Part shown: positions 26,760-36,179 of the stretch, piece by piece
Numbering within the stretch: position 1 is the first letter of the stretch
Layout: each line of letters starts with the position of its first letter
From: Phytopseudomonas seleniipraecipitans
Lineage (GTDB): Bacteria; Pseudomonadota; Gammaproteobacteria; Pseudomonadales; Pseudomonadaceae
Reading direction: 5' to 3'
Assembly (NCBI RefSeq): GCF_900102335.1
Contig: NZ_FNBM01000009.1
Location: 62,001-126,000 of the forward strand
Length of the DNA stretch: 64,000 nucleotides
The notes under the pieces: generated by a model
Databases searched by the model: none
The model's input: the letters and a program-made list of their open reading frames with translations, nothing else
What the model was told of the DNA's origin: nothing
Program-made: the position numbers and the translations under genes

Positions 26760-27116
26760 CTACATCGTATGGGTGGGGCGATCGGACTTGAGAGCGCCCG
26801 CCAGGTAGGTTTCGATCTTGTTTCGAGCAGAATTGTCGCCTTCGTTGAACTGCACACCCACACCAGCGGCGCGGTTGCCCTGAGCGCCCTTGGGGGTGAT
26901 CCACACAACCTTGCCAGCGACCGGGATCTTTTCCGGTTCGTCCATCAGATTGAGGAGCATGAAGACTTCATCGCCGAGCTTGTAGTTCTTGTTCGTAGGA
27001 ATGAACAGACCGCCGTTCTTGATAAAGGGCATGTAGGCGGCATAAAGCACCGACTTGTCCTTGATGGTCAGGGACAAGATGCCGTTACGGGGCCCCAGAT
27101 TCGGTGGCAAGCTCAT
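26760..27116 (-). CDS. pilZ: PilZ, type IV pilus biogenesis protein
   Basis: A 118-aa PilZ-domain protein needed for type IV pilus assembly. Start MSLPPNLGPRNGILSLTIKD at ATG 27116; the frame upstream overlaps the intergenic region. It is the founding type, which lacks the RxxxR and D/NxSxxG c-di-GMP-binding residues; here the N-terminus has PRNGILSL and the central part RAAGVGVQF, so nucleotide binding is unlikely. Located directly after holB, the conserved Pseudomonas arrangement. Confidence 0.92.
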   Translation of the reverse strand: MSLPPNLGPRNGILSLTIKDKSVLYAAYMPFIKNGGLFIPTNKNYKLGDEVFMLLNLMDEPEKIPVAGKVVWITPKGAQGNRAAGVGVQFNEGDNSARNKIETYLAGALKSDRPTHTM

Positions 27117-27150
27117 GCGTGATTCCTGATTTCGTGTCGTGGCATCGATT

Positions 27151-28137
27151 CTAGCCCGGTCCAGGCAGGCTTGCCCACTGCACCAGCAAGGCTTCGAGAA
27201 GCAGCACACGGTTGAGGTTGGCTTTACCCAGGACTTTCTGCCGCTGTTGCAGCAGCCATTCCTGAATGCTCAGCACTTTGCTCTGCGGCGCCTTCTGCGC
27301 CAGGTACTGCACGACCTTGGCCATATCGGTGGGGCCAAGGCCCTGCTCGTCCTGCGTGAGCTGGTAACGCAGGATCAGATGCGCCCAATCGCAAAACCAG
27401 TCGAACAGCAGCGGCAAGGGCACCTCTTTCCAACCCTCGGCCAGTTGGCTGACGGAAATCTGCTGCTTGTGCAGCTTTTTCACACCCTCTACAACCAGCG
27501 CACGCTGCTCGCGCACCCCTTGTGCCTGCAGCCTGACCGCCGCCAGCGGAGAGCCCGCCGCCAGGTACAGCAACTCGCGAATCTCCTGCTCGGAGGTGCC
27601 CGGCAGGGCCTCGCCCAACCACTCCAGGCTCACCCTCTCGCTGGGCAGCGGGCAGGCCTGCTGCACGCACCGGCTTTTGATGGTCGGCAACAGCCGGCTC
27701 GGCTGGTGGCTGATCAACAGCAGCACGGTATCGCCCGAAGGTTCTTCCAGGCTCTTGAGCAACGCATTGGCGGCGTTCAGGTTCATGGCCTCGGTCGGCT
27801 CGACGAGGATCACCTTGCGCCCGCCCAGCTGTGCGGTTTGCACCACAAAGTTGACCAGTGCCCGTACCTGATCGACCTTGATCGGCTTGTCGGCCTCCTC
27901 CGGCTCAAGCACGTAGTTGTCCGGGTGGCTGCCGGCAGCCAGCAGATGACATGATTTGCACTGCCCGCAGGGCTGCAGCGCCACCGGAGACTTGCACAGC
28001 AAAAGCGCCATCAGCCGTTCGGCCAGCGCTCGCTTGCCGATCCCGGCAGGGCCATGGAGCAGATAAGCGTGGGCATGCTGGCTGCGTCCGGCCAATTGCT
28101 GCCACAGGGCGGTCTGCCACGGATAGACATCAGCCAC
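27151..28137 (-). CDS. holB: DNA polymerase III delta' subunit
   Basis: Clamp-loader subunit (328 aa). It has the P-loop-like HGPAGIGKRALAERL, the zinc module CGQCKSCHLLAAGSHPD, and VEPTEAMNLNAANALLKSLE followed by the sensor LLLISHQPSRLLPTIKSRC. GTG at 28137 (encoding VADVYPWQ) gives the standard length; the start overlaps the tmk 3' end by 8 bases, so the two are translationally coupled. Confidence 0.94.
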   Translation of the reverse strand: MADVYPWQTALWQQLAGRSQHAHAYLLHGPAGIGKRALAERLMALLLCKSPVALQPCGQCKSCHLLAAGSHPDNYVLEPEEADKPIKVDQVRALVNFVVQTAQLGGRKVILVEPTEAMNLNAANALLKSLEEPSGDTVLLLISHQPSRLLPTIKSRCVQQACPLPSERVSLEWLGEALPGTSEQEIRELLYLAAGSPLAAVRLQAQGVREQRALVVEGVKKLHKQQISVSQLAEGWKEVPLPLLFDWFCDWAHLILRYQLTQDEQGLGPTDMAKVVQYLAQKAPQSKVLSIQEWLLQQRQKVLGKANLNRVLLLEALLVQWASLPGPG

Positions 28138-28762
28138 GCTGCAGCTCCAACAGCTGCGGCAGCAGCTCATCGAGGTCGCGCTGCACGGCTTCGAGGGTCT
28201 GCGCCGCATCGAGAATGCGATAACGCGCCGGCTCGGCCCTGGCGCGTTGCAGGTAGGTCGTACGCACCGCCTCGAAGAACTCGCGGCCTTCCTGCTCGAA
28301 GCGATCCAGGCGCCCGCGGGCAGCTGCACGCGCCAGGCCCACTTCCACCGGCAAATCGAACACCAGGGTCAGATCGGGACGCAGCGCGCCCTGCACGAAC
28401 GTTTCCAGCTGCGCGATACGCTGCACATCCAGGCCACGGCCGCCGCCCTGATACGCGTACGTGGCATCCGTGAAACGGTCACAAAGCACCACGGCACCGC
28501 GGCTCAACGCCGGCACAATGACCTGAGCGAGGTGCTGGGCACGTGCCGCGAATACCAGCAGCAGCTCGGTATCGCTGGCCATGGCTTCGCCGCTGGGCGC
28601 CAGCAGCAATTCACGCACCCGCTCGGCCAGCGGCGTGCCGCCGGGTTCGCGGGTCAGCAGCACGTCGATCCCCTGCTCGCGCAGCAGCGCCGCCAGGTAT
28701 TCGCGATTGGTGCTCTTGCCGGCGCCCTCGGGGCCTTCCAGGGTGATAAACAAGCCGCTCAC
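28130..28762 (-). CDS. tmk: Thymidylate kinase
   Basis: Phosphorylates dTMP to dTDP (210 aa). P-loop EGPEGAGKST at the N-terminus, DR motif in LCDRFTDATYAYQGGGRG, and a LID region rich in Arg (ARAAARGRLDRFEQEG). Start overlaps the mltG stop by 4 bases (ATGA, 28759-28762). Confidence 0.96.
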   Translation of the reverse strand: MSGLFITLEGPEGAGKSTNREYLAALLREQGIDVLLTREPGGTPLAERVRELLLAPSGEAMASDTELLLVFAARAQHLAQVIVPALSRGAVVLCDRFTDATYAYQGGGRGLDVQRIAQLETFVQGALRPDLTLVFDLPVEVGLARAAARGRLDRFEQEGREFFEAVRTTYLQRARAEPARYRILDAAQTLEAVQRDLDELLPQLLELQRG

Positions 28763-29823
28763 GGGGTGTCCTTATCGCTGTTCTGAGAAGTCGGCGCCGG
28801 GCTGGAACGGTAGTCCGCCCGCCGCTTCAACTGGTATTCACGCACGGCGCGGTTGTGTGCGTCGAGGGTCTCCGAAAAGACGTGACTGCCATCGCCACGG
28901 GCGACGAAATACAGCGCCTTGCCAGCCACCGGATGCAGCGCCGCATGAATCGCCTCGCGGCCGACCAGGGCAATCGGCGTCGGCGGCATACCGTCGATGG
29001 TGTAGGTGTTATAAGGCGTAGGCTCGCGCAGATGAGCGCGAGTGATCCGCCCTTGATAGCGTTCACCAAGACCGAAGATGACCGTCGGATCGGTCTGCAG
29101 TCGCATACCAATCGCCAGGCGGCGAACGAACACCCCGGCGATCTCGCCGCGCTCTTCCGGCACGCCGGTTTCCTTCTCGATCATCGAGGCCATGATCAGC
29201 GCTTCGTACGGATTCTTGTACGGCAGCGATTCGGAGCGGTTCGCCCACTCTTCATCGAGCACCACCTGCAGGCGTTTGTGAGCCTGCTTGAGCAGGTCCA
29301 GATCGCTCATGCCGCGCACATAGCGGTAGGTATCGGGGAAGAAGCGCCCTTCGGGGTTGAGGCCGGGCTGCCCAAGCTTCGCCATGATCTCGTCATCACT
29401 CAGCTTACTCAGGGTCAGTTCCAGTTTGTCCTGACGCGCCAGTGCTGCCCGCACCTGGCGGAAGCTCCAGCCTTCGACCAGGGTCAGGCTGTATTGGACC
29501 ACTTCACCGCGTCGCCACAGGTCGAGCATATCCCGCACACTCAGGTCGGGCGTCAGGCGGTATTCGCCGCTGTGCAGCGGTTGTCCCTGCAGATTGAAAC
29601 GCCAATACAGGCGCAACCAAATCGCGCCATCGATCACGCCATCGGCCTCCAGCCGGTTGAGTACGCCACCAGGCGTGGCACCGGCGGGCACCTCGATCAG
29701 GCGTTCCTCGCTAATGGCCAGCGGCTGCTCCAGAGCGCGGTGCTGCTGCCAAGCGGCAAAGCCCAGCGTAAGGCCAGCCAGCACAACGGCAATTTCGAGC
29801 ATTAACAGTAATTTGCGGATCAC
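28759..29823 (-). CDS. mltG: Endolytic murein transglycosylase
   Basis: Inner-membrane YceG/MltG enzyme that cleaves nascent glycan strands and sets their length (354 aa). One N-terminal span (LLMLEIAVVLAGLTLGFAAW), a LysM-like region, and the catalytic domain with Glu in MASMIEKETGVPEE and the conserved PTPYNTYTIDGMPPTPI. Three bases separate it from pabC. Confidence 0.94.
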   Translation of the reverse strand: MIRKLLLMLEIAVVLAGLTLGFAAWQQHRALEQPLAISEERLIEVPAGATPGGVLNRLEADGVIDGAIWLRLYWRFNLQGQPLHSGEYRLTPDLSVRDMLDLWRRGEVVQYSLTLVEGWSFRQVRAALARQDKLELTLSKLSDDEIMAKLGQPGLNPEGRFFPDTYRYVRGMSDLDLLKQAHKRLQVVLDEEWANRSESLPYKNPYEALIMASMIEKETGVPEERGEIAGVFVRRLAIGMRLQTDPTVIFGLGERYQGRITRAHLREPTPYNTYTIDGMPPTPIALVGREAIHAALHPVAGKALYFVARGDGSHVFSETLDAHNRAVREYQLKRRADYRSSPAPTSQNSDKDTP

Positions 29824-29826
29824 GAA

Positions 29827-30642
29827 TCAGCAGTCCAGTAGATGACGGGCAATGGCCTGCAGTTTACGGGTGAGCGGTCCGACCGACCAGTGACGGCCCT
29901 GTAACTCGCGAACCGGCCATATGCCGTACAGGCTGTTGCAGACGAAGACCTCGTCGGCGGTCAATAGCTCGTCGAGTTCGATATCACGCACCTGACAGAT
30001 AATCCCCAGGCTCTGCGCCTGTTCCAGCAGTTCGGCACGCATCACGCCCGCCACGCCGCAACGCGACAAGTCAGGGGTCGACAGCATGCCATCGCGCACC
30101 ATAAACAGGTTGCTGAACACGCCCTCGATCACTCGCCCCGACACATCGCGCATCAATCCTTCCGCGTGTTCGGCATCCTGCCATTCGGCACGAGCCAATA
30201 CCTGTTCGAGGCGATTGAGATGTTTGAGGCCGGCCAACAGTGGCTGCTCGGCCAGGCGGGCCTGACAGGAGAACAGATGGACACCGCGCTCGGCGTGCTG
30301 CGGCGGGTGAGCCGGCATGACGCCAGCCTGCAGAATACGCCGTGGAGCCCCGGCTGACGGCGCGTAGCCTCGCTGGCCGTCACCGCGGGTGACAATCAGT
30401 TTGGCGACGCCCTGCTGAAGCTCGGCGCAGAAGGCCAACAGCTCGCCGCGTAGTTGCGCGCTATCGAGGTTGATCAGCAGACGCTTGCAGCCGGCACCGA
30501 CACGCGCCAGGTGGCGGTCGAGCAGCACCGGCTGGCCGCCGCGCACGGCGATGGTCTCGAACAGGCCGTCACCGTAGGCCAGGCCGCGATCCCCAAGGGA
30601 CAACGACGTGGCCGGCCGGCCATCGACCCAGCTGAGCATCAA
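29827..30642 (-). CDS. pabC: Aminodeoxychorismate lyase
   Basis: PLP enzyme of fold type IV (271 aa) that releases pyruvate from aminodeoxychorismate to yield p-aminobenzoate, using the product of PabB. Typical segments: SLGDRGLAYGDGLFETI, the Lys-containing AGLKHLNRLEQVLAR, and GRVIEGVFSNLFMV. The start overlaps the fabF stop by 4 bases (30639-30642). The fabF-pabC-mltG-tmk-holB order is conserved in gammaproteobacteria. Confidence 0.95.
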   Translation of the reverse strand: MMLSWVDGRPATSLSLGDRGLAYGDGLFETIAVRGGQPVLLDRHLARVGAGCKRLLINLDSAQLRGELLAFCAELQQGVAKLIVTRGDGQRGYAPSAGAPRRILQAGVMPAHPPQHAERGVHLFSCQARLAEQPLLAGLKHLNRLEQVLARAEWQDAEHAEGLMRDVSGRVIEGVFSNLFMVRDGMLSTPDLSRCGVAGVMRAELLEQAQSLGIICQVRDIELDELLTADEVFVCNSLYGIWPVRELQGRHWSVGPLTRKLQAIARHLLDC

Positions 30643-31883
30643 TCAGCGTACCGACGGAATACCAGTGAGCCGTTGGTGCCACCGAACCCGAACGAGTTGG
30701 ACAGCGCCACCTCGATCGGCATTTTGCGCGCCTGGTGCGGCACGAAGTCCAGATCGCAGCCTTCGTCCGGCTCGTCCAGGTTGATAGTCGGCGGCGCGAC
30801 CTGATCACGCAGCGCCAGGATGCTGAAGATCGCCTCGACCGCACCTGCGGCGCCGAGCAGGTGCCCGGTCATCGATTTGGTCGAGCTGACTGCAACCGAA
30901 TGCGCGTGATCACCGAAGACGGTCTTGATCGCTGCCACTTCAGCCTTGTCGCCGGCCGACGTCGACGTGCCGTGGGCATTGATGTACTGCACGTCGGAGG
31001 GCTGAATGCCGGCATCACGCAACGCGTTGGTCATGCAACGCGCGGCGCCAGCACCGTCCTCGGGTGGCGAAGTCATGTGGAAGGCGTCGCCGCTCATGCC
31101 GAAGCCGATCAGCTCGGCATAGATGGTCGCGCCACGTGCTTTGGCGTGCTCGAGCTCTTCGAGCACCAACGCACCAGCACCGTCGGAAAGCACAAAGCCA
31201 TCGCGGCCCTTGTCCCACGGACGGCTGGCCTTGGTCGGCTCGTCATTGCGAGTGGACATGGCGCGCGCCGCACCGAAGCCGCCCAGGCCCAGACCACAGG
31301 CCGCCATCTCGGCACCACCGGCGAACATCACGTCAGCCTCGCCATAGGCAATGTTGCGTGCGGCCATGCCGATACAATGGGTACCGGTGGTGCAGGCCGT
31401 GGCGATGGCGTAGTTGGGGCCCTGCAGACCGAGGTGAATCGACAGGAAGCCGGAAATCATGTTGATGATCGAGCCCGGCACGAAGAACGGCGAGATGCGC
31501 CGTGGCCCCTGCTCGTGCAACGATTTGCAGTTATTCTCGATGTTGGTCAGGCCGCCGATGCCGGAGCCCATGGCCACACCGATGCGATCACGGTTGGCAT
31601 CCGTGACTTCCAGGCCGGCGTCACGAGCTGCCTGAAAGCAGGCCGCCAGACCGTACTGGATAAATAGATCGAGCTTGCGCGCCTCTTTGGCGGACAGATA
31701 CGGCTCGACATCGAAATCCTTTACCGAGCCACCAATGCGGGTGGAATAGGCAGAAAGATCCATGTGTTCAAGCAGGCCGATGCCACTGCGGCCGGCCAGA
31801 ATGCCCTGCCAGCTGCTCGGCACATCGTTACCCAGCGGCGACAACATGCCCATACCGGTAACCACGACGCGTCTACGCGACAC
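30639..31883 (-). CDS. fabF: 3-oxoacyl-ACP synthase II
   Basis: Elongating condensing enzyme of fatty acid synthesis (414 aa). Catalytic Cys164 in IATACTTGTHC, His in NAHGTSTSAGD and the second His/Lys in SSTKSMTGHLLGAAG; C-terminal SFGFGGTNGSLVFRR. Acts on the adjacent acpP product. The 210-base gap to acpP contains an acpP terminator, so fabF expression may depend on readthrough or its own promoter. Confidence 0.97.
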   Translation of the reverse strand: MSRRRVVVTGMGMLSPLGNDVPSSWQGILAGRSGIGLLEHMDLSAYSTRIGGSVKDFDVEPYLSAKEARKLDLFIQYGLAACFQAARDAGLEVTDANRDRIGVAMGSGIGGLTNIENNCKSLHEQGPRRISPFFVPGSIINMISGFLSIHLGLQGPNYAIATACTTGTHCIGMAARNIAYGEADVMFAGGAEMAACGLGLGGFGAARAMSTRNDEPTKASRPWDKGRDGFVLSDGAGALVLEELEHAKARGATIYAELIGFGMSGDAFHMTSPPEDGAGAARCMTNALRDAGIQPSDVQYINAHGTSTSAGDKAEVAAIKTVFGDHAHSVAVSSTKSMTGHLLGAAGAVEAIFSILALRDQVAPPTINLDEPDEGCDLDFVPHQARKMPIEVALSNSFGFGGTNGSLVFRRYAD

Positions 31884-32036
31884 AGCAATCTCCTCTTATC
31901 AGGTTTTTCTACGCCTCGATGCACCTGGCAAGCCTTTGCCCAGGCATTGATCATCCAGCGATTGGCTCTGGGCAGACTCACCCGAGCGGAAAGACGCCGT
32001 CGGCGTTCTTCTTGCTTTTACAGTGACCCGTTAAAG

Positions 32037-32070
32037 AAAAGCCGCACGCCTTTGCAGACGTGCGGCTTTT
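32037..32070 (-). terminator. Terminator between acpP and fabF
   Basis: A 12-bp stem (AAAAGCCGCACG / CGTGCGGCTTTT) with a 10-base loop lies 25 bases past acpP. The minus-strand 3' side ends in CTTTT-C-TTT. It would leave acpP as an abundant short transcript. Confidence 0.82.
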
Positions 32071-32094
32071 CCGATTCGGGAAGCGACGAACTGC

Positions 32095-32331
32095 TTATTG
32101 CGCGTGCGCAGTAACGTAGTCGATTGCTTCCTGAACAGTGGTGATCTTCTCGGCTTGCTCGTCCGGGATTTCGGTCTCGAATTCTTCTTCGAGAGCCATC
32201 ACCAGCTCAACGGTGTCAAGAGAGTCGGCACCCAGGTCTTCAACGAAGGAAGCGCTGTTGGTTACTTCTTCTTCCTTCACGCCCAGTTGCTCGGCAACGA
32301 TTTTCTTGACGCGTTCTTCGATGGTGCTCAC
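32095..32331 (-). CDS. acpP: Acyl carrier protein
   Basis: A 78-aa acidic helical protein; the phosphopantetheine attachment Ser37 is in DLGADSLDTVELVMALEEEF. Central carrier of fatty acid synthesis, flanked by fabG and fabF as in most gammaproteobacteria. Confidence 0.98.
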   Translation of the reverse strand: MSTIEERVKKIVAEQLGVKEEEVTNSASFVEDLGADSLDTVELVMALEEEFETEIPDEQAEKITTVQEAIDYVTAHAQ

Positions 32332-32522
32332 GTGTTGTCACTCCTATTGGACAAATCCAGCCAGCTGGTTGTGCCGGCAAGTGTATAGAAAGGGTTTTCG
32401 GCTTTTCAAGCTGAAAGCCAATGGCGCCCACGGAAATACCTCAACGACCTCATTTCCAAACCCGCAATTTTGCCACCAAGTTTGAATCGATCGAAGACGT
32501 TCGCCGAAGGCACCGCCCGTAT

Positions 32523-33266
32523 TCAGCTCATGTACATCCCGCCGTTCACAGGGATAGTAGCCCCTGTGACGTAAGCTGCACCATCGGAGGCAAGGAAAGA
32601 AACCACATTGGCGATCTCTTGTGCCTGCCCCAAACGGCCCAGCGGAATCTGTGTCAGCAGCGCTTCACGCTGTGCTTCCGGCAATTCACGGGTCATATCG
32701 GTATCGATGAAACCCGGTGCCACAGCGTTGACGGTGATCGAACGCGAACCAACCTCACGGGCCAGTGCACGGCCGAAACCTTCGAGGCCAGCCTTGGCCG
32801 CTGCGTAATTTACCTGCCCGGCGTTGCCCATGGCACCCACCACCGAACCGATGTTGATGATACGCCCGAAACGCGCCTTGGTCATGCCGCGCAGCACGGC
32901 CTTCGACAAACGATAGAGGCTGTTGAGGTTGGTATCGATGACGTCATGCCACTCGTCATCTTTCATACGCAGCATCAGGTTGTCGCGGGTGATGCCAGCA
33001 TTGTTGACCAACACCAGCACCTGGCCGAAATCCTTCTGGATCTTTTCCAGCGTGGCGGCGACCGACTCGTCGTTGCTCACGTTGAGCATCAGGCCAGTGC
33101 CTTCGATGCCATTTTCCTTGAGGGTGGCAGCGATACGCTCGGCACCCGCTTCGGACGTCGCCGTACCGATCACCACGGCGCCCTGACGACCCAGCTCCAG
33201 GGCGATTGCCTGGCCGATACCGCGGCTTGCGCCAGTGACCAGTGCAACCTTACCTTGCAGACTCAT
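32523..33266 (-). CDS. fabG: 3-oxoacyl-ACP reductase
   Basis: A 247-aa NADPH-dependent short-chain dehydrogenase. Cofactor motif VTGASRGIGQAIA, NNAGITRDNLMLRM, and the catalytic Ser141-Tyr154-Lys158 triad (NIGSVVGAMG, VNYAAAKAG). Reduces 3-oxoacyl-ACP in each elongation cycle. A 190-base gap precedes acpP and probably carries the acpP promoter. Confidence 0.97.
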   Translation of the reverse strand: MSLQGKVALVTGASRGIGQAIALELGRQGAVVIGTATSEAGAERIAATLKENGIEGTGLMLNVSNDESVAATLEKIQKDFGQVLVLVNNAGITRDNLMLRMKDDEWHDVIDTNLNSLYRLSKAVLRGMTKARFGRIINIGSVVGAMGNAGQVNYAAAKAGLEGFGRALAREVGSRSITVNAVAPGFIDTDMTRELPEAQREALLTQIPLGRLGQAQEIANVVSFLASDGAAYVTGATIPVNGGMYMS

Positions 33267-33287
33267 AGCATTCTCCTAGTGTTCGGC

Positions 33288-34232
33288 CTAGACGGCGGCC
33301 AGTGCAGCGCGCGCAGCGGCAAAGGCTTCGGGGGTGTCGAGGTTGTGCGTATTGACGCCCTTGACACAACGCTTGTTCAAACCTGACAGCACTTTACCTG
33401 GGCCGCATTCGACCAGATCGGTAACGCCCTGCTCGCCGAGACGGACCATTGACTCAACCCAGCGTACCGGGCTGTACAGCTGAGCCAGCAGATCGCGCTT
33501 GAGGGTATCGAGGTCGGCCACCACATCGGCACTGACGTTCTGCACCAGCGCAATCTCCGGGGCCTGCCACGCGATGGCGGCAACCGACTCGGCAAAGCGC
33601 TCGGCAGCGGGACGCATCAGCTCGCAGTGCGACGGTACGCTGACCGGCAATGGCAGCGCACGCTTCGCGCCACGTGCCTTGCAAGCCTCGACCGCGCGAG
33701 CCACGGCAGCCGCGGAACCGGCGATTACCACCTGGCCCGGCGCGTTGTAGTTGACTGCGCTAACCACTTCGCCCTGCGCCGCTTCGGCGCAGGCGGCCTG
33801 CACGTCGGCGTCTTCCAGACCAAGAATGGCCGCCATGCCACCCTGCCCGGCCGGTACGGCCTGCTGCATCAGCTGGCCACGCAGCTCGACCAACTTCACC
33901 GCTTCGGCGAAGCCGATGGAGCCAGCGGCGACCAGCGCACTGTATTCGCCCAGGCTATGCCCGGCGACGAACGCAGGACGCGCGCCGCCCTCGGCCAGCC
34001 ACAAGCGCCACAAGGCGATAGAGGCAGCCAGTATGGCAGGCTGGGTCTTGTCAGTCTGGTTGAGCTGGTCTTCCGGGCCCTGCTGGGTCAATGCCCACAG
34101 GTCATAACCCAAAGCGCTCGATGCTTCACTGAAGGTGTCGAGGACCAGCGCGTGCTCTGCGCCGTGTCCGGCCAACATGGTCAGCGCTTGCGAGCCCTGA
34201 CCGGGAAAGACGAATGCGAGGGATGCAGACAT
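33288..34232 (-). CDS. fabD: Malonyl-CoA:ACP transacylase
   Basis: A 314-aa acyltransferase that loads malonyl onto ACP. N-terminal FVFPGQGSQ, nucleophile Ser93 in AGHSLGEYSAL, catalytic His in VSVPSHCELMRPA. It is 21 bases upstream of fabG and probably co-transcribed with it. Confidence 0.97.
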   Translation of the reverse strand: MSASLAFVFPGQGSQALTMLAGHGAEHALVLDTFSEASSALGYDLWALTQQGPEDQLNQTDKTQPAILAASIALWRLWLAEGGARPAFVAGHSLGEYSALVAAGSIGFAEAVKLVELRGQLMQQAVPAGQGGMAAILGLEDADVQAACAEAAQGEVVSAVNYNAPGQVVIAGSAAAVARAVEACKARGAKRALPLPVSVPSHCELMRPAAERFAESVAAIAWQAPEIALVQNVSADVVADLDTLKRDLLAQLYSPVRWVESMVRLGEQGVTDLVECGPGKVLSGLNKRCVKGVNTHNLDTPEAFAAARAALAAV

Positions 34233-34337
34233 GGAACGGTTCCCTTAGTGATCTTCTCGTCGAAAATTAACGCCCGCCATCGGCGCGCGCTGGAAAACTG
34301 ACATTTTGGATGGCGGACCATCCCAAGTGGTCACATA

Positions 34338-35348
34338 TTACGGCAGTAAGTGCCTGATCCGACCACTCAGTCGCTCTGGCAAATTCTCTTGCACATCGGT
34401 CATTGCCCGGCGAATGGCGCTCTTTATACCATCCGGGCCGGCGCTGCCGTGACTCTTCACCACGATACCTTGCAGGCCAATGAAGCTCGCACCGTTGTGC
34501 CGTGCCGGGGCCAGCTCGCTGCGCAAGCGGCGCAACAGCGGCAACGCCAGCAACCCGGCAACGCGCCCCAGCAGCGTACTGCGAAACAGCGCCTCGAGCC
34601 GTGACACGATCATCGTCACCAGGCCCTCGCTGGACTTGAGCAGCACATTACCGACGAAACCATCGCAGACCAGCACGTCAGCATCGCCGCGATACAAGCC
34701 ATCCCCCTCGACGAAGCCGACATAGTTGAGCCCATCGACGCCCTCGAGCATCGCAGCCGCCTGCTTGACCTGCTGGTTACCCTTGGTTTCCTCGCTGCCG
34801 ACATTCAGCAAACCGACCCGCGGCGCCGCCACGCCCTGCACCTCGGCTGCCACTGACCCCATGATTGCGAACTGACAGAGATGCTCGGCCGTGCAGTCGA
34901 CATTGGCACCCAGGTCGAGCAGATGACAGACGCCATTGCGGCTCGGAATGGCCGCGATCATCGCTGGCCGGTCGATACCGGGCAGGGTTTTCAGCACATG
35001 CCGCGACAAGGCCATCAGCGCGCCAGTATTGCCGGCACTCACGCAAGCGTGCGCACGCCCGTCGCGCACCACCTCCAGCGCCACGCGCATGGAGGAATCC
35101 GGCTTGCCACGCAAGGCTTGAGCAGGACGCTCACCCATCTCGATAGACTCGGCCGCATGCTCGATTTTCAGGCGTGAGTAATCCACACCGGAGATACCAG
35201 CGAGCAGGGTTTCTATAAGGGAGGCTTGGCCGACTAGAACCAGGTGCAGCGAGGGGAATTCAGCCAGACAGGCGACGCTGGCTGGAACAATGCAGTGGGG
35301 ACCGAAGTCCCCACCCATTGCATCAATCGCGATGATCGGAGCGGACAA
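34338..35348 (-). CDS. plsX: Phosphate acyltransferase PlsX
   Basis: Converts acyl-ACP to acyl-phosphate for phosphatidic acid synthesis (336 aa). Recognised by IAIDAMGGDFGP at the N-terminus, SAGNTGALMALS, LLDLGANVDC and NVGSEETKGN. It follows rpmF by 3 bases and precedes fabD, the conserved rpmF-plsX-fab order linking lipid and ribosome synthesis. Confidence 0.96.
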   Translation of the reverse strand: MSAPIIAIDAMGGDFGPHCIVPASVACLAEFPSLHLVLVGQASLIETLLAGISGVDYSRLKIEHAAESIEMGERPAQALRGKPDSSMRVALEVVRDGRAHACVSAGNTGALMALSRHVLKTLPGIDRPAMIAAIPSRNGVCHLLDLGANVDCTAEHLCQFAIMGSVAAEVQGVAAPRVGLLNVGSEETKGNQQVKQAAAMLEGVDGLNYVGFVEGDGLYRGDADVLVCDGFVGNVLLKSSEGLVTMIVSRLEALFRSTLLGRVAGLLALPLLRRLRSELAPARHNGASFIGLQGIVVKSHGSAGPDGIKSAIRRAMTDVQENLPERLSGRIRHLLP

Positions 35349-35351
35349 GAT

Positions 35352-35534
35352 TTACTCGTCAGCGCCCTTGTCGATCACTTTGCGACCACGGTAAACACCT
35401 TCCGGCGATACGTGGTGGCGCAGGTGAACTTCACCGGTGCTCTTCTCAACGGACAGAGCGTTACCCTCGAGCGCGTCATGCGAACGACGCATGTCACGGG
35501 CGGAACGGGATTTTTTGTTCTGCTGAACAGCCAT
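35352..35534 (-). CDS. rpmF: 50S ribosomal protein L32
   Basis: A 60-aa basic protein beginning MAVQQNKKSRSARDMRRSHD, followed by the L32 body GEVHLRHHVSPEGVYRGRKV. It has no zinc-binding cysteine pair, the usual gammaproteobacterial C-minus form. Confidence 0.97.
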   Translation of the reverse strand: MAVQQNKKSRSARDMRRSHDALEGNALSVEKSTGEVHLRHHVSPEGVYRGRKVIDKGADE

Positions 35535-35546
35535 ACTAGTAAACTC

Positions 35547-36074
35547 CTAAACGTTTGGGTCACGCTTTAACTGTGCCAATACACTGAACGGGTTGGACCG
35601 CGTCACCCCGTCCTCGCTCGACTCAGGCTCATCAAGGCCCGCCGGCGGCTGGCAATCTTTCGGGTCATGGACCGGCACGATGGGCAAGGCGAGCAACAGC
35701 TCATCCTCGACCAAGGCCAGCAGATCCAGAGGATCTTCACCCATTTCCAGTACGTCATAGCCTTGCGGCACGGACTGGGTATTCGCGCCTTCCTTCACCA
35801 CAGCGTAATCACACTCGCTGAGGATCGGTAAGGTGACCTGATCCAGACAACGCTGGCAAACCATCTTGACTTCAACCTCGAGCTTGCTGTGGATGACCAC
35901 AGCATGGCGCTCGTCACGCTCGAAAGAAAACTTCGCACGCACGTTACCGCCGTTATCGGCAAGAGGGTCGCAGAGCCTCGACAAATCGGCTAGCGGTAGC
36001 TCACCCTCAAGGGTGGCACCACGATCGGCGAGTTTGCGTGGATCAACGTGAGGTGGAATCGGGCCGTTTGACAT
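35547..36074 (-). CDS. yceD: YceD/DUF177 family protein, 23S rRNA accumulation protein
   Basis: A 175-aa protein with the family core MVCQRCLDQVTLPI and the acidic region LVEDELLLALPIVPVHDPKD. E. coli YceD influences 23S rRNA accumulation. Always upstream of rpmF, here by 12 bases, and divergent from maf. Confidence 0.92.
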   Translation of the reverse strand: MSNGPIPPHVDPRKLADRGATLEGELPLADLSRLCDPLADNGGNVRAKFSFERDERHAVVIHSKLEVEVKMVCQRCLDQVTLPILSECDYAVVKEGANTQSVPQGYDVLEMGEDPLDLLALVEDELLLALPIVPVHDPKDCQPPAGLDEPESSEDGVTRSNPFSVLAQLKRDPNV

Positions 36075-36179
36075 AGGCGCCGCATTCTATGGATGCAACC
36101 GTGCGCTGTCAAAGGAAATTCCGCCTGTCCAGGTGCTTTGCTGACGGCTAGAATTTCCAGCCCATTCCGTACAAGGCCA